The notes under the pieces were generated by a model, which was given only the letters and a program-made list of their open reading frames with translations, ran no database searches and was not told where the DNA came from. Below are positions 1-7,709 of a stretch of 41,331 nt of DNA, one piece after another; the stretch's first letter is position 1; every line of letters starts with the position of its first letter. The stretch spans positions 19,969 through 61,299 of the forward strand of contig DDSP01000076.1 of NCBI GenBank assembly GCA_002343445.1, read 5' to 3'. The position numbers and the translations under genes were made by a program. Source of the DNA: Chthonomonas sp. UBA2387. GTDB taxonomy: Bacteria > Armatimonadota > Fimbriimonadia > Fimbriimonadales > Fimbriimonadaceae.

Positions 1-201
1 CGCCTCGGCGTCAAGCGCTACGGCGGCGAGTTGGTCAAGGCCGGCTCGATCCTCGTTCGGCAGCGCGGCACGCAGTTCTACCCCGGCCCCAACGTGGGCA
101 TGGGCAACGATCACACGCTCTATGCGAAGATCGAGGGGCAGGTGAAGTTCGAAGGGCCGACCGCCCGACGACGCATCGCCGTCTACCCGCACGAGTCCTG
201 A
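1..201 (+). CDS. rpmA: 50S ribosomal protein L27, 3' part
   Basis: The window opens inside this gene, in frame from base 1, and reads 66 residues to TGA at 199-201. The residues contain the L27 signature: RLGVKRYGGE, then IVRQRGT-like ILVRQRGT, then the glycine-rich stretch with VGMGNDHTLYA and a C-terminal FEGPTARRRIAV. L27 is a small protein of the large ribosomal subunit whose N-terminus reaches the peptidyl-transferase centre. That N-terminus lies outside the window. The next gene is convergent and its stop lies only 4 bases downstream. Identification is secure; the start cannot be seen. Confidence 0.96.
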   Translation, partial: RLGVKRYGGELVKAGSILVRQRGTQFYPGPNVGMGNDHTLYAKIEGQVKFEGPTARRRIAVYPHES

Positions 202-205
202 TCCC

Positions 206-1360
206 CTAGGGATTCACCAGCGACTGCCGCACCGCCGTCACGCGGATCGGCGCCCCATTGCGCGAGAGCGCCAACCGCACCTCGGTCCCCGGCGCCCCTT
301 CCAGCAACTGCTCGACGTCCTTGTCGGTCAGGTTGACCAAGTCTTGGCCATCCACACCCAGCAGTTGGTCGTCTTCTCGCACGCCCGCCTGCTCCGCCGG
401 GCCACCCTTGACGATCCGCACGACCGTAAACCGCGTCTCCCTGGGGGAGCGCCGGGCGATGAGGCCCACCTCGGCTGGGGCGTCGTTCTCGATCTTCTCT
501 GAGAGGCGCTCGAACCACACCCGCCGACGACCGAAGTCGATCGTCGTGTTGAAGTGCCTGAGAAACCCGAAGCCCACGGTGCCATCCGATTCGGCCGTGC
601 TGGACGGCAGCGCGATGATGGACCACACGCTCGACCCGATGGGCACCCCGAACACGGTCATGGGCGGCATCCGCTTGAGGAAGTTGTCCACCAGTCCCGA
701 CGCCACATAGGCCTGCTTCAAAAAGCGCGGCTCGGCCTTCGCATCCCAAAGCTCCGTACGCTCCAGGACGTCGCGATGCGTGACGGCGAAGAACGCGTTG
801 CCGGTGTCGAGCGCCAGCGTCATACGCTTTCCCGACGGGGTGACCGCACTCATTTCGAGCGAGTCGTGCCCGATGGGAAGCAGCCGCGTGAGGAAGGTCC
901 GGTCGCCATCCGGCGTCCGCGTCGAAACATCGTGCGACTCTGGGTGGATGATCAGCACTTTGCGGGCGAAGTTGATTTCAAGCACGTGGTCGCGGAACGG
1001 TTCGAACCCCAGAATGCCGTCCGTGTGCGTGTTGTAGCTGGCCGTCATGTGGCCCATGGGCTTTTGGACGGCGGACATCTCGGGTTCCGCGAGATCCCTG
1101 CCGCCCAAGCGCAAGGACTTGATCGGCACGGTCTTTGCCTCGAACGACCCCACGAAGTCGCGCAACCGCTGGGTGCCCGACGCCGCGCCGATGTTCACGC
1201 CCTCTTGGATCGCGAGCGTGCCCGAAAAACCGGTGTCGAACATCGCCGACACCTTGCGGCCGTTGACCTCGAGGTCCAGCACGATGGCGTCTGCGCCGAC
1301 GCGGAACGGGACTTCGACGGGCTGCAAGGCCAGGCATCCAACGAGAAGTGCTGCGAGCAT
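206..1360 (-). CDS. Retropepsin-like aspartyl protease with C-terminal PDZ domain
   Basis: The 384-residue product begins with a short hydrophobic segment (MLAALLVGCLAL), then has a retropepsin-like fold with two Asp-Thr-Gly motifs: FDTGFSG at about residues 41-47 and ALDTGNAFF at about 184-192. A PDZ domain follows at about 309-376 (GGPAEQAGVREDDQLLGVDG). Pepsin-type enzymes need one DTG from each lobe, and both are present, so the protein could be active. The N-terminus suggests export; LVGC at 6-9 resembles a lipobox but the signal would be very short. I chose ATG at 1360 because it opens on the hydrophobic segment; an in-frame upstream extension has no signal-like start. The substrate is unknown. 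Confidence 0.82.
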   Translation of the reverse strand: MLAALLVGCLALQPVEVPFRVGADAIVLDLEVNGRKVSAMFDTGFSGTLAIQEGVNIGAASGTQRLRDFVGSFEAKTVPIKSLRLGGRDLAEPEMSAVQKPMGHMTASYNTHTDGILGFEPFRDHVLEINFARKVLIIHPESHDVSTRTPDGDRTFLTRLLPIGHDSLEMSAVTPSGKRMTLALDTGNAFFAVTHRDVLERTELWDAKAEPRFLKQAYVASGLVDNFLKRMPPMTVFGVPIGSSVWSIIALPSSTAESDGTVGFGFLRHFNTTIDFGRRRVWFERLSEKIENDAPAEVGLIARRSPRETRFTVVRIVKGGPAEQAGVREDDQLLGVDGQDLVNLTDKDVEQLLEGAPGTEVRLALSRNGAPIRVTAVRQSLVNP

Positions 1361-1471
1361 GGGGTGTTGGTTTTCAGACGCGCGACCCTCGCCAATGGAC
1401 CTGAAAACGTCCCTTGCCGGTGCGCACCGTTCGGTTTGGGGTACATTGTGCCCCAATCGAAGAACTCCCCC

Positions 1472-1558
1472 GGAGGGGAGTAGCGCCTGCAACCGCAGGG
1501 GCGACCGTCGTCAATACGCTCGGAAACGAGCCGGCGCCGCCAGAAACGCGAGACCTCC
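1472..1558 (+). promoter_or_regulatory. yybP-ykoY manganese riboswitch upstream of terC
   Basis: Conserved parts of the yybP-ykoY class are in order: GGGGAGTAGC at 1475-1484, a CCTGC/GCAGG hairpin, CGTCAATACG at 1509-1518, a GCTCG-GAAA-CGAGC hairpin at 1518-1531, and GCGAGACCTCC closing the element. P1 forms between GGAGG (1472-1476) and CCTCC (1554-1558). This class binds Mn2+ at the junction of its two coaxial legs and often precedes TerC/Alx-type membrane proteins, as here. A possible -10 (TACATT, 1442-1447) lies just upstream. The 3' P1 strand is shared with a terminator, which implies a transcriptional ON switch: Mn2+ holds P1 and the gene is read. Confidence 0.88.
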
Positions 1559-1590
1559 ACCCTTGGCACCTGCCAGCGGTGGAGGTTTTT
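1554..1590 (+). terminator. Riboswitch-controlled intrinsic terminator
   Basis: CCTCCACC (1554-1561) pairs perfectly with GGTGGAGG (1578-1585), and TTTTT follows at 1586-1590. The first five bases of the left arm are also the 3' strand of riboswitch P1, so the two folds exclude each other. The terminator ends 15 bases before the terC start codon, so readthrough would be needed for expression. Confidence 0.88.
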
Positions 1591-1605
1591 CGGTTTTGGA
1601 GACCT

Positions 1606-2586
1606 ATGACGTACGACATTCCTTCGTGGCTGTGGATCAGCTTTATGGCGCTGATCCTCTCGTTGCTCGCCCTAGACCTGGGCGTCTTCCACCGCAAATC
1701 GCACGAGGTGAAGATCAAGGAGGCGCTGACCTGGAGCGCCGTCTGGATCGCCCTCGGCCTGGCGTTCTCGGGGGTCGTGTACTGGCACTTCTCGGCGCAG
1801 GGCGCCGACGTCGGACGCGAGTACGCGATGAAGTACCTGACCGGCTACCTCATCGAGAAGGCCCTGAGCGTGGACAACATCTTCGTGTTCTGGATGGTGT
1901 TCTCGGCGTTCGCCGTGCCTGCGGCGTTCCAACACAAGGTCTTGTTCTGGGGCATCGTGGGGGCGTTGGTCATGCGGGCCATCATGATCTTCGCCGGCAT
2001 CGAGCTGCTTCAGCGGTTTTCGTGGATGGTGTTCGTGTTCGGCGCGTTCCTCATCCTCACCGGCATCAAGATGATCCTGCCGAAGAAGGAAGAGTTCGAC
2101 CCGAGGACCAGCCCGTTGCTCCGCCTGGTGCGGCGCTTCATCCCCGTGACGGACGACTACGAAGGCGACAAGTTCTTCGTGAAGCGGCTGGGCAAGTGGG
2201 TGGCGACGCCCCTGTTCGTCGTGTTGCTCGTCGTCGAATTCACCGACCTCGTGTTCGCAGTGGACTCGATCCCCGCGATTCTGGCCATCACGCCCGATCC
2301 GTTCATCGTGTTCACGTCCAACGTGTTCGCGATCCTCGGCCTTCGCGCCCTGTACTTCGCCGTCGGCGGCTTGGTGGGCATGTTCCGCTACCTGAAGTAC
2401 GCGTTGGCCGCCGTGCTGGTTTGGGTGGGTGGCAAGCTGCTGTTCACGGGCTACATGCACCAGTGGGTCGGCGACGAGAAGTTCAAGGTGCCGATCGTGC
2501 TCTCGCTCGGCTTGGTCGTGGCCCTCGTCGGTGCCTCGATGGTGGCGTCGAAGCTCTGGCCCGCGAAGCACTCCGAGCACGCGTAG
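1606..2586 (+). CDS. terC: TerC-family integral membrane protein (metal exporter type)
   Basis: The 326-residue polytopic membrane protein has the TerC signatures EKALSVDN at about residues 84-91 and TDLVFAVDSIP near 215; their acidic residues sit within membrane helices. TerC/Alx/MeeF proteins are implicated in Mn2+ export or in metal loading of exported proteins. ATG at 1606 is chosen because it follows GGAG (1598-1601) and comes just after the riboswitch terminator; in-frame sequence upstream is the riboswitch itself. The Mn2+ riboswitch gives direct regulatory support for a manganese role. It is probably transcribed alone or with the adenosine deaminase gene 32 bases downstream. Confidence 0.93.
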   Translation: MTYDIPSWLWISFMALILSLLALDLGVFHRKSHEVKIKEALTWSAVWIALGLAFSGVVYWHFSAQGADVGREYAMKYLTGYLIEKALSVDNIFVFWMVFSAFAVPAAFQHKVLFWGIVGALVMRAIMIFAGIELLQRFSWMVFVFGAFLILTGIKMILPKKEEFDPRTSPLLRLVRRFIPVTDDYEGDKFFVKRLGKWVATPLFVVLLVVEFTDLVFAVDSIPAILAITPDPFIVFTSNVFAILGLRALYFAVGGLVGMFRYLKYALAAVLVWVGGKLLFTGYMHQWVGDEKFKVPIVLSLGLVVALVGASMVASKLWPAKHSEHA

Positions 2587-2618
2587 CTTAGAACGCGGCG
2601 GGTGGTCTATGCTTGGTC

Positions 2619-4100
2619 ATGAAGACCACCCGCTGCCTTTGGGTCCTCGCTCTCGCCCTCTCGTTCGCCTCGCTCTGGGCCGATGAGCGGTCCACCGCCG
2701 AGCGGTTCGAGAAGGCCAAGCGCAGCGAGCCCGAACTCATCGCGTTCCTGAAGCAGATGCCCAAAGGGGCCGACCTGCACAACCACGTCACGGGGGCGAT
2801 CTACTCGGACTTCATGCTCGACCATGCCGTGGCCACGGGGTTGCACTTCAACCTCAAGACGACGCTCTTCCAACGCGATCCGGGCGAAACGACCGTTCCC
2901 GCGCGACAGTTGCAGGAGAACTGGCTCTACTATCGGCAGTTCATGTATGCCGTGAGCATGGCCGGCTCGTTCCCCGCCGTGAAGAGCGGTCACGACCACT
3001 TCTTCGACACGTTTCAGTACATCGGCCCCGCGAATGCGGGCCGTTCGTCCGGGGATATCCTCTTCGAGGTCATCGACCGTGCCCGCGCCCAAAACATCCA
3101 GTATCTGGAACTGATGACCTCGGTTTCGCCTGGTCCGGCGTACTCGGCGTTCATGGCCAACCTGCCTTCGACCGAGGACCTCGACGAGGCCCACGCGGCT
3201 CTCGCGCCACGACTTCCGGCTTTGGTAGAGGCCTCGGTGAAGTTCGTCGAGGAGCGCGACGCCGAAATCTCCAAGCGGCTCGGGTTCGACGTGTTCGACC
3301 CTGCCAGCCCCACAACGGTGCGCTACGTGTTCTCGGCCAACCGGCTCGCCGAGAACGACGCGTTCTTCGCCCAGATCATGGCGGGCATGGCCATCGCCCA
3401 GGCGTCCCCCCGCGTGGTCTCGCTCAACATCGTGGCCCCCGAGGACTTCGTTACCGGTCGCCTGAACTTCGAGCGGCAGATGGAGATGATCGACTACCTC
3501 TGGCGACGCTACGGCCAGCCACCGCTGACGCTCCACGCGGGCGAGTTGACGCTGGAGATATCGCCCTTCGAGACGATGCGCAACCGCATTCGGCAGACCA
3601 TCGTCAAGGGCCACGCGCAACGCATCGGCCACGGCATCTCGATCGCCTGGGAGGACGACCTGCCCGGCCTGCTCGCCATGATGCGCGAGCGGCGAGTGGC
3701 CGTCGAGGTGTGCCTGACCAGCAACGCCTCGATCCTCAAGGTGGAAGGCGACCGGCACCCCATCCACCTCTATCTGGAGAATGGCATCCCGGTCACGCTG
3801 AACACCGACGACGAGGGCGTCAGTCGGTCCAACCTGACCCATGAATACGTCCGCGCCGTCCGCAGCTACGGTTTCGACTACCGCCAGCTCAAGACGTTCG
3901 CGCGCAACGGCCTCGAATACAGCTTCCTGCCGGGTGAAGGGCTCTACAGGGGGTCGTACGACGCGCTTCGCCCGGGCTTCGAGCGGGTTCGCGACGAAGA
4001 CTGGACCCCCGACCTCGACGCGCGGGAGGCGATGGCCGGCTCGCAGAAGCTCGCCGCGCAGGTCCGGCTGGAGCGGGCGTTCGTGGCGTTCGAGAAGTAG
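2619..4100 (+). CDS. Secreted adenosine deaminase family protein
   Basis: The 493-residue product starts with a signal peptide (MKTTRCLWVLALALSFASLW) and then shows the adenosine/AMP deaminase barrel. Metal ligands HNH lie at about 54-56 in ADLHNHVTGA, LHAGE at about 305, RIGHG near 335 and the NTDDEGV motif near 394. These supply the Zn ligands, catalytic Glu and Asp pair of the family. The signal peptide and length above the usual 330-350 residues recall the extracellular ADGF-like branch. Expected activity is adenosine to inosine plus ammonia outside the cytoplasm; another purine or nucleoside is possible. A TTG two codons upstream is an alternative start. Confidence 0.87.
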   Translation: MKTTRCLWVLALALSFASLWADERSTAERFEKAKRSEPELIAFLKQMPKGADLHNHVTGAIYSDFMLDHAVATGLHFNLKTTLFQRDPGETTVPARQLQENWLYYRQFMYAVSMAGSFPAVKSGHDHFFDTFQYIGPANAGRSSGDILFEVIDRARAQNIQYLELMTSVSPGPAYSAFMANLPSTEDLDEAHAALAPRLPALVEASVKFVEERDAEISKRLGFDVFDPASPTTVRYVFSANRLAENDAFFAQIMAGMAIAQASPRVVSLNIVAPEDFVTGRLNFERQMEMIDYLWRRYGQPPLTLHAGELTLEISPFETMRNRIRQTIVKGHAQRIGHGISIAWEDDLPGLLAMMRERRVAVEVCLTSNASILKVEGDRHPIHLYLENGIPVTLNTDDEGVSRSNLTHEYVRAVRSYGFDYRQLKTFARNGLEYSFLPGEGLYRGSYDALRPGFERVRDEDWTPDLDAREAMAGSQKLAAQVRLERAFVAFEK

Positions 4101-4110
4101 CGCATTCGCC

Positions 4111-4145
4111 AAACAAAAAAAACCTGCGGCGAAGGTCGCCGCAGG
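4111..4145 (-). terminator. Intrinsic terminator of the wza-like gene
   Basis: Read on the minus strand, a perfect 10-bp stem (4145-4136 with 4132-4123, three-base loop) is followed by eight T residues (4122-4115). It lies 25 bases after the stop of the polysaccharide export gene and in the short gap after the convergent adenosine deaminase gene. Confidence 0.9.
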
Positions 4146-4170
4146 GGTGTTCGGTGGCTCGTAAGAGCGG

Positions 4171-5112
4171 TTAGCCGCCCAGCAACCGGAGGAAGCTCTG
4201 GTTGCGGAAGAACTGGTCGAGGAAGTAGAACGTGCTGGCGATCGTGCCGATGCGCTGCACGTCTGGCGTAGCCGTCTCGGGGATGTAGATCAGGTCGCCG
4301 GGCTCGAGGGCGATGTTCTGCGTGCTGTCGCCCTTGGCGATGAAGTTCGCCATGTTGGCGCGGATGCGCATGAACTGGCCGGGAGCACCGTCCATCTCGC
4401 GGATGATCGTCGCGTCGCTGAGCTTCGAAACGTAGCGGATCGTGCCACCTGCCGCCGCCACGGCATCCATGACCGTCATCGGCTCCTTGTAGGGGAACGT
4501 GCCCGGTCGGCCGACCGCGCCCAAGACGAGGATGCGGTTCTTGACGTCTTCGGGGACGATCAATTCGTCGCCGTCCTGCAGTTCGTAGTTCTGGCTGGTG
4601 TCGCCCAAGCGCAACAGCGAATAGAGGTCGACGGGGATGAGTTCAGGGGAGTTCTGCCGTCGCAGCGTGGCGTGACGCATGTCGGACCGATCCACCACCG
4701 GGCCACCACCGGCGGCCAGCAGCGTGAGCAACGTGTCGCCGGGCTTGAGGCCGTCCACGATGCCGGGTCGGTTCACGAAGCCCGTGACCGAAGCACGGAT
4801 CGCGCGGTACAGCACCACCGAGACCGAAACCACCGGGTCGCGCAGCTTGAGCTTGACGCGGTAAAGGTCGGTCAGCTCCTCCTCGAGTTCCTTGGTCGTT
4901 TTGCCCGCCGCGCGGATCGTGCCCACGTACGGAGCGCTGATGTTGCCATCGGGGCCGACGGGAATCTGGACGTTGGCCGGCGTTTCGCCGTAGACCAACA
5001 CCAGCAGCACATCGTCGCTGCGCAACCGGTAACTACCATCGCGCGACTGGCCAACCGCACCTGCGACGAGCGTGACGAGGGCGATCAGCGCCAAGAAGAA
5101 TCCTTTCAACAT
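4171..5112 (-). CDS. Polysaccharide export protein, Wza type with SLBB domains
   Basis: The 313-residue protein has a signal peptide (MLKGFFLALIALVTLVAG), an N-terminal polysaccharide-export domain (YRLRSDDVLLVLVYGE, IPVGPDGNISAPYVGTI) and at least two SLBB-type beta-grasp repeats (VTGFVNRPGIV; VLGAVGRPGTFPYKEPMTVMDAVAAAGG). Wza-like proteins form the outer-membrane exit of capsule or exopolysaccharide pathways. The start at 5112 follows AGAGGA and opens on the signal peptide. No lipobox cysteine is seen, unlike E. coli Wza. It lies 60 bases downstream of rsmI on the same strand and ends at a strong terminator, so a waaA-rsmI-wza-like transcript is plausible. Confidence 0.88.
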   Translation of the reverse strand: MLKGFFLALIALVTLVAGAVGQSRDGSYRLRSDDVLLVLVYGETPANVQIPVGPDGNISAPYVGTIRAAGKTTKELEEELTDLYRVKLKLRDPVVSVSVVLYRAIRASVTGFVNRPGIVDGLKPGDTLLTLLAAGGGPVVDRSDMRHATLRRQNSPELIPVDLYSLLRLGDTSQNYELQDGDELIVPEDVKNRILVLGAVGRPGTFPYKEPMTVMDAVAAAGGTIRYVSKLSDATIIREMDGAPGQFMRIRANMANFIAKGDSTQNIALEPGDLIYIPETATPDVQRIGTIASTFYFLDQFFRNQSFLRLLGG

Positions 5113-5172
5113 CGTCCAATCCTCTAGTTCGGCAACGCCGAGACCCGCCACTCAGGACGCGTCTGTCGGATG

Positions 5173-5904
5173 TTACCTGAAGGAGTCCGTGTCACCTTCA
5201 TCGGATTGGACGCCTTCTGGCAGAGTTTTGGTTCGACGCAGACCTTCGATCACCAAAGTGAATTCGCCGCGCCTAGGCATTTCTTGCTCGGTAGGGACTT
5301 CGGGAAGGCTCCGCCGCACCACTTGCTGATGGAGCTTGGTCAGTTCGCGGCACACGGCGAAGCGGCGCGAGCCCAATGCCCGACCCGCCGCAAGCATTGT
5401 CGGCTCGATACGGTGGCACGACTCGAAGCACACCAGCGTCAGGGGCGACTCGGCGAACTCGGCGAACAGGGCTTGAGCCGCCGACGCCTTGCGCGGAGGG
5501 AACCCCAGAAACGCATACCGCTGCGCGAAGAAGCCACTGAGAGCCAGAGCCGTGCTGACAGCGCTCGGGCCGGGGACGACGTCCACGTCGAGCCCTTGAT
5601 TGCGGCACGCGTCCACGATGAGCGCGCCCGGGTCGCTGATCGCGGGCATTCCGGCATCGGTGAGCAGTGCCAGCGCCGCACCCGCCGCGATCTCGCGAAC
5701 ATAGGCTTCGATCTTCGCTTCGCTGGTGTGCTCGTTGAGGACCCGCATCGGCTTGCGGAGACCCATCGCCGACTGGAGCTTGCCGCTGACGCGCGTGTCC
5801 TCGACGATCCAGCCATCGGCGGCGTCCAGCGCCTCCCTCGCCCGAGGGCTGAGGTCCCCCAAGTTGCCGATGGGCGTACCGACGAGGACGAGGCGACCGC
5901 TCAT
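5173..5904 (-). CDS. rsmI: 16S rRNA (cytidine-1402 2'-O)-methyltransferase RsmI
   Basis: The 243-residue protein carries the RsmI hallmarks: LVGTPIGNLGDLS at the N-terminus, a VEDTR motif, LLTDAGMPAISDPG near residue 100 and VVPGPSAV shortly after. These belong to the tetrapyrrole-methylase-type SAM fold. The enzyme 2'-O-methylates C1402 of 16S rRNA in the decoding centre. It is about 40 residues shorter than the E. coli enzyme, mainly at the C-terminus. Its ATG overlaps the TGA of the upstream Kdo transferase gene (ATGA at 5904-5901), so translation is coupled. Confidence 0.95.
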   Translation of the reverse strand: MSGRLVLVGTPIGNLGDLSPRAREALDAADGWIVEDTRVSGKLQSAMGLRKPMRVLNEHTSEAKIEAYVREIAAGAALALLTDAGMPAISDPGALIVDACRNQGLDVDVVPGPSAVSTALALSGFFAQRYAFLGFPPRKASAAQALFAEFAESPLTLVCFESCHRIEPTMLAAGRALGSRRFAVCRELTKLHQQVVRRSLPEVPTEQEMPRRGEFTLVIEGLRRTKTLPEGVQSDEGDTDSFR

Positions 5905-7142
5905 GAGCCGAGCTTACCGGTCCACTCGTCGGCAAACACGTTCGATTGATTCGCCACCAACCGCTCGGCGCTCGCTTGGTAGGACGCCTCGTCGCCCGAC
6001 GCCAGACGCTCCCAAGCCTCGGCGAGCGTCGTCGCGTCGGTTGTTTGGAGGGCAAGCCCTGCGGCGCGGAGCCGTTCGATCCACGACTCCTGCTGGTGGA
6101 AGCAGGGCCCATGGGTGACAGGCACGCCCGCCGCCAACGCCTCGACCGGCGTGTGCCCGCCCACCCCGTGGTCGAACGAGCCGCCCAAGTGGGCGACCGA
6201 AGCGACGGTGTAGACCTCCCGCAGTTCGCCCAACGTATCGAGCACGACGATTGGCGCATGGGTCGGGCCTTCGCTCCGGCGTGCGAACGGGCTGGTCAAG
6301 CCGGGCGCCCGATCCAGGTGTCGAGGCGCAACGAGCAGGCGGGCTCCGGGCCTCGTCTTCCGCCAGATCTCGAAGGCGTCTTCCAGCAACCGCTCCTCGT
6401 CGGCGTAGGTGCTGCCCGCAACGAGCAGGGTCTGGCCGGCATCCAGCCGGAGCAACTCGCGCCACTTGCGCCGAAGGGCTTCAAGGGCGTCGGTCGAGTA
6501 AGGGGTCAGTCCGATGGAGGGTCCCCTCACCGCGATGCGATCGGGCCCGACCCCCAAAGCCACCAGCCGGTCGCGAGCCCCTTCGTTCTGAACGCTCCAG
6601 CGGTCCACGAGGGAGAGTCGCCACGGATGGCGGGCGGCGCGCTGGGCGTCGCGTTCGGTGAAGTAGGCGTTCACGATGCGGGTTCGGATGCCGCGCAGCC
6701 GGCACAGGGCCAGCAGGTGCGTCTGATCGGCCCACTCGACAAACCAGACCTCCTTGGGCCTCACCCGGCGGAGAAACCCCATGGCCGACAACGGGCTGTT
6801 GAAGGGCGATGAACCCGAAGGCAAGTCGCCCTCTTTTCTGACGAGGTCCAGGCAACCGTCCTCCAGCGGAAAGACGGCTGTGGTGGCCCCGACCGAACGC
6901 AGTTCCCTGGCCACCCGGATCGCCGTCCGCGTTTCACCCAGGGCAACGCTAAGAACGGCGACCTCTACGGGACTCACTCTTGCGGGTCCGAGCAGGCGCT
7001 CGCGCCAGCCCCGCGTGTATTGCCGTCGCTTCGCCCGCCGAATGCCTTGCAGGGCCAAGAGCGGCGCGAGCGCGACATGAAACAGCCCATAGCCCAGATA
7101 AGCCAAGGCTGGAAACGGGTTGGGGGCGGGCTCGCGCGTCAC
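5901..7142 (-). CDS. waaA: 3-deoxy-D-manno-octulosonic acid (Kdo) transferase
   Basis: The 413-residue GT30-like protein has an N-terminal hydrophobic anchor (about residues 8-35), a region equivalent to the first Rossmann domain (FVEWADQTHLLALCRLRGIRTRIVNA region) and a C-terminal donor domain with LLVAGSTYADEE, LVAPRHLDRAP, AHLGGSFDHGVGGHTPVEA and GPCFHQQES. These match KdtA/WaaA, which moves Kdo from CMP-Kdo to lipid A precursor at the inner membrane. The start is GTG at 7142. Its presence argues for an LPS-type outer membrane. It heads the minus-strand run with rsmI and the wza-like gene. Confidence 0.86.
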   Translation of the reverse strand: MTREPAPNPFPALAYLGYGLFHVALAPLLALQGIRRAKRRQYTRGWRERLLGPARVSPVEVAVLSVALGETRTAIRVARELRSVGATTAVFPLEDGCLDLVRKEGDLPSGSSPFNSPLSAMGFLRRVRPKEVWFVEWADQTHLLALCRLRGIRTRIVNAYFTERDAQRAARHPWRLSLVDRWSVQNEGARDRLVALGVGPDRIAVRGPSIGLTPYSTDALEALRRKWRELLRLDAGQTLLVAGSTYADEERLLEDAFEIWRKTRPGARLLVAPRHLDRAPGLTSPFARRSEGPTHAPIVVLDTLGELREVYTVASVAHLGGSFDHGVGGHTPVEALAAGVPVTHGPCFHQQESWIERLRAAGLALQTTDATTLAEAWERLASGDEASYQASAERLVANQSNVFADEWTGKLGS

Positions 7143-7188
7143 CGGTGCCTAGAATGCCACGAACAGGGCCCAAGGCGGACCCAGATAC

Positions 7189-7217
7189 TGCAATGTATTT
7201 GCAATAGATGCTACAAT
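7189..7217 (+). promoter_or_regulatory. Promoter with inverted repeat before merT-like gene
   Basis: TGCAA-TGTAT-TTGCA at 7189-7203 is a perfect 5-bp inverted repeat with a 5-base spacer. It sits just upstream of a good -10 hexamer, TACAAT at 7212-7217, and covers the -35 region, as a repressor or MerR/ArsR-type activator site would. The ATG at 7226 begins 8 bases after the hexamer, so the transcript may be leaderless. No regulator gene is adjacent. Confidence 0.5.
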
Positions 7218-7225
7218 CCACTCAG

Positions 7226-7594
7226 ATGATCGCCTCCCGTCGGCAGACAATGGGTGTCCTTGGACTTCTGGCCACTGGCCTGTTGTGCAACGCGTGCTGC
7301 TGGCTCCCGGCGCTGGCCGTGGGTTTGGGAGGAGCCGCGTTCTCGGGATGGGCGCACGCGCTCGAGCCGTGGCGTCCGCTCCTGTGGACGATCGCGGGGC
7401 TGCAACTGGCGTGGGGGTTTCGGTCGGTGTACAAGCCGGTCGGCCAGTGTTGCCAGGCCCACCACGGGTGCCACGAGCCGGCCACCCAAGCCCGTGCGTT
7501 GCGCCGGATGAACATCGCCGTGATGTGGTTCGTAGCCGTGGTGGTGGTGGTGGCCAACGCTGTGCCGCTGATCTGGCACGCCCCGCATCCCTAG
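7226..7594 (+). CDS. MerT-like mercuric/metal ion transport membrane protein
   Basis: The 122-residue protein has three hydrophobic helices. The first carries a vicinal cysteine pair (LLCNACCWLPAL, about residues 20-31), and a cytoplasmic-loop-like stretch has QCCQAHHGC. The order TM1 with Cys-Cys, LEPWRPLLW, FRSVYKP, Cys-rich loop, TM3 matches MerT, which hands Hg2+ from MerP to MerA. No merP, merA or merR is in the window, so the metal may differ. ATG at 7226 is preferred because a -10 element overlaps the alternative ATG at 7208. It stands alone, 115 bases before icd. Confidence 0.7.
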   Translation: MIASRRQTMGVLGLLATGLLCNACCWLPALAVGLGGAAFSGWAHALEPWRPLLWTIAGLQLAWGFRSVYKPVGQCCQAHHGCHEPATQARALRRMNIAVMWFVAVVVVVANAVPLIWHAPHP

Positions 7595-7709
7595 GGCCTC
7601 GGGTTTTTGCCCTTGGGGCTTCTCGCTTAGCGGCGAATTGGCCATCGCTCGGCCCGTTCGGAGGCATTTCGCCACGTCGCCAGTCCAAGACGAGTCATCA
7701 TAGAGCCTT

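Noticed and set aside
2679..4112. Long open frames on the strand opposite the adenosine deaminase gene, and similar ones opposite pepF, metG and ligA
   Set aside because: They are Arg/His/Val-rich mirror translations of GC-rich coding sequence, with no family signature or ribosome-binding site.
7591..7625. Hairpin CCCTAGGGC/GCCCTTGGG after the merT-like gene as a terminator
   Set aside because: The stem has a mismatch in the middle, and the T run lies in the loop rather than after the stem.
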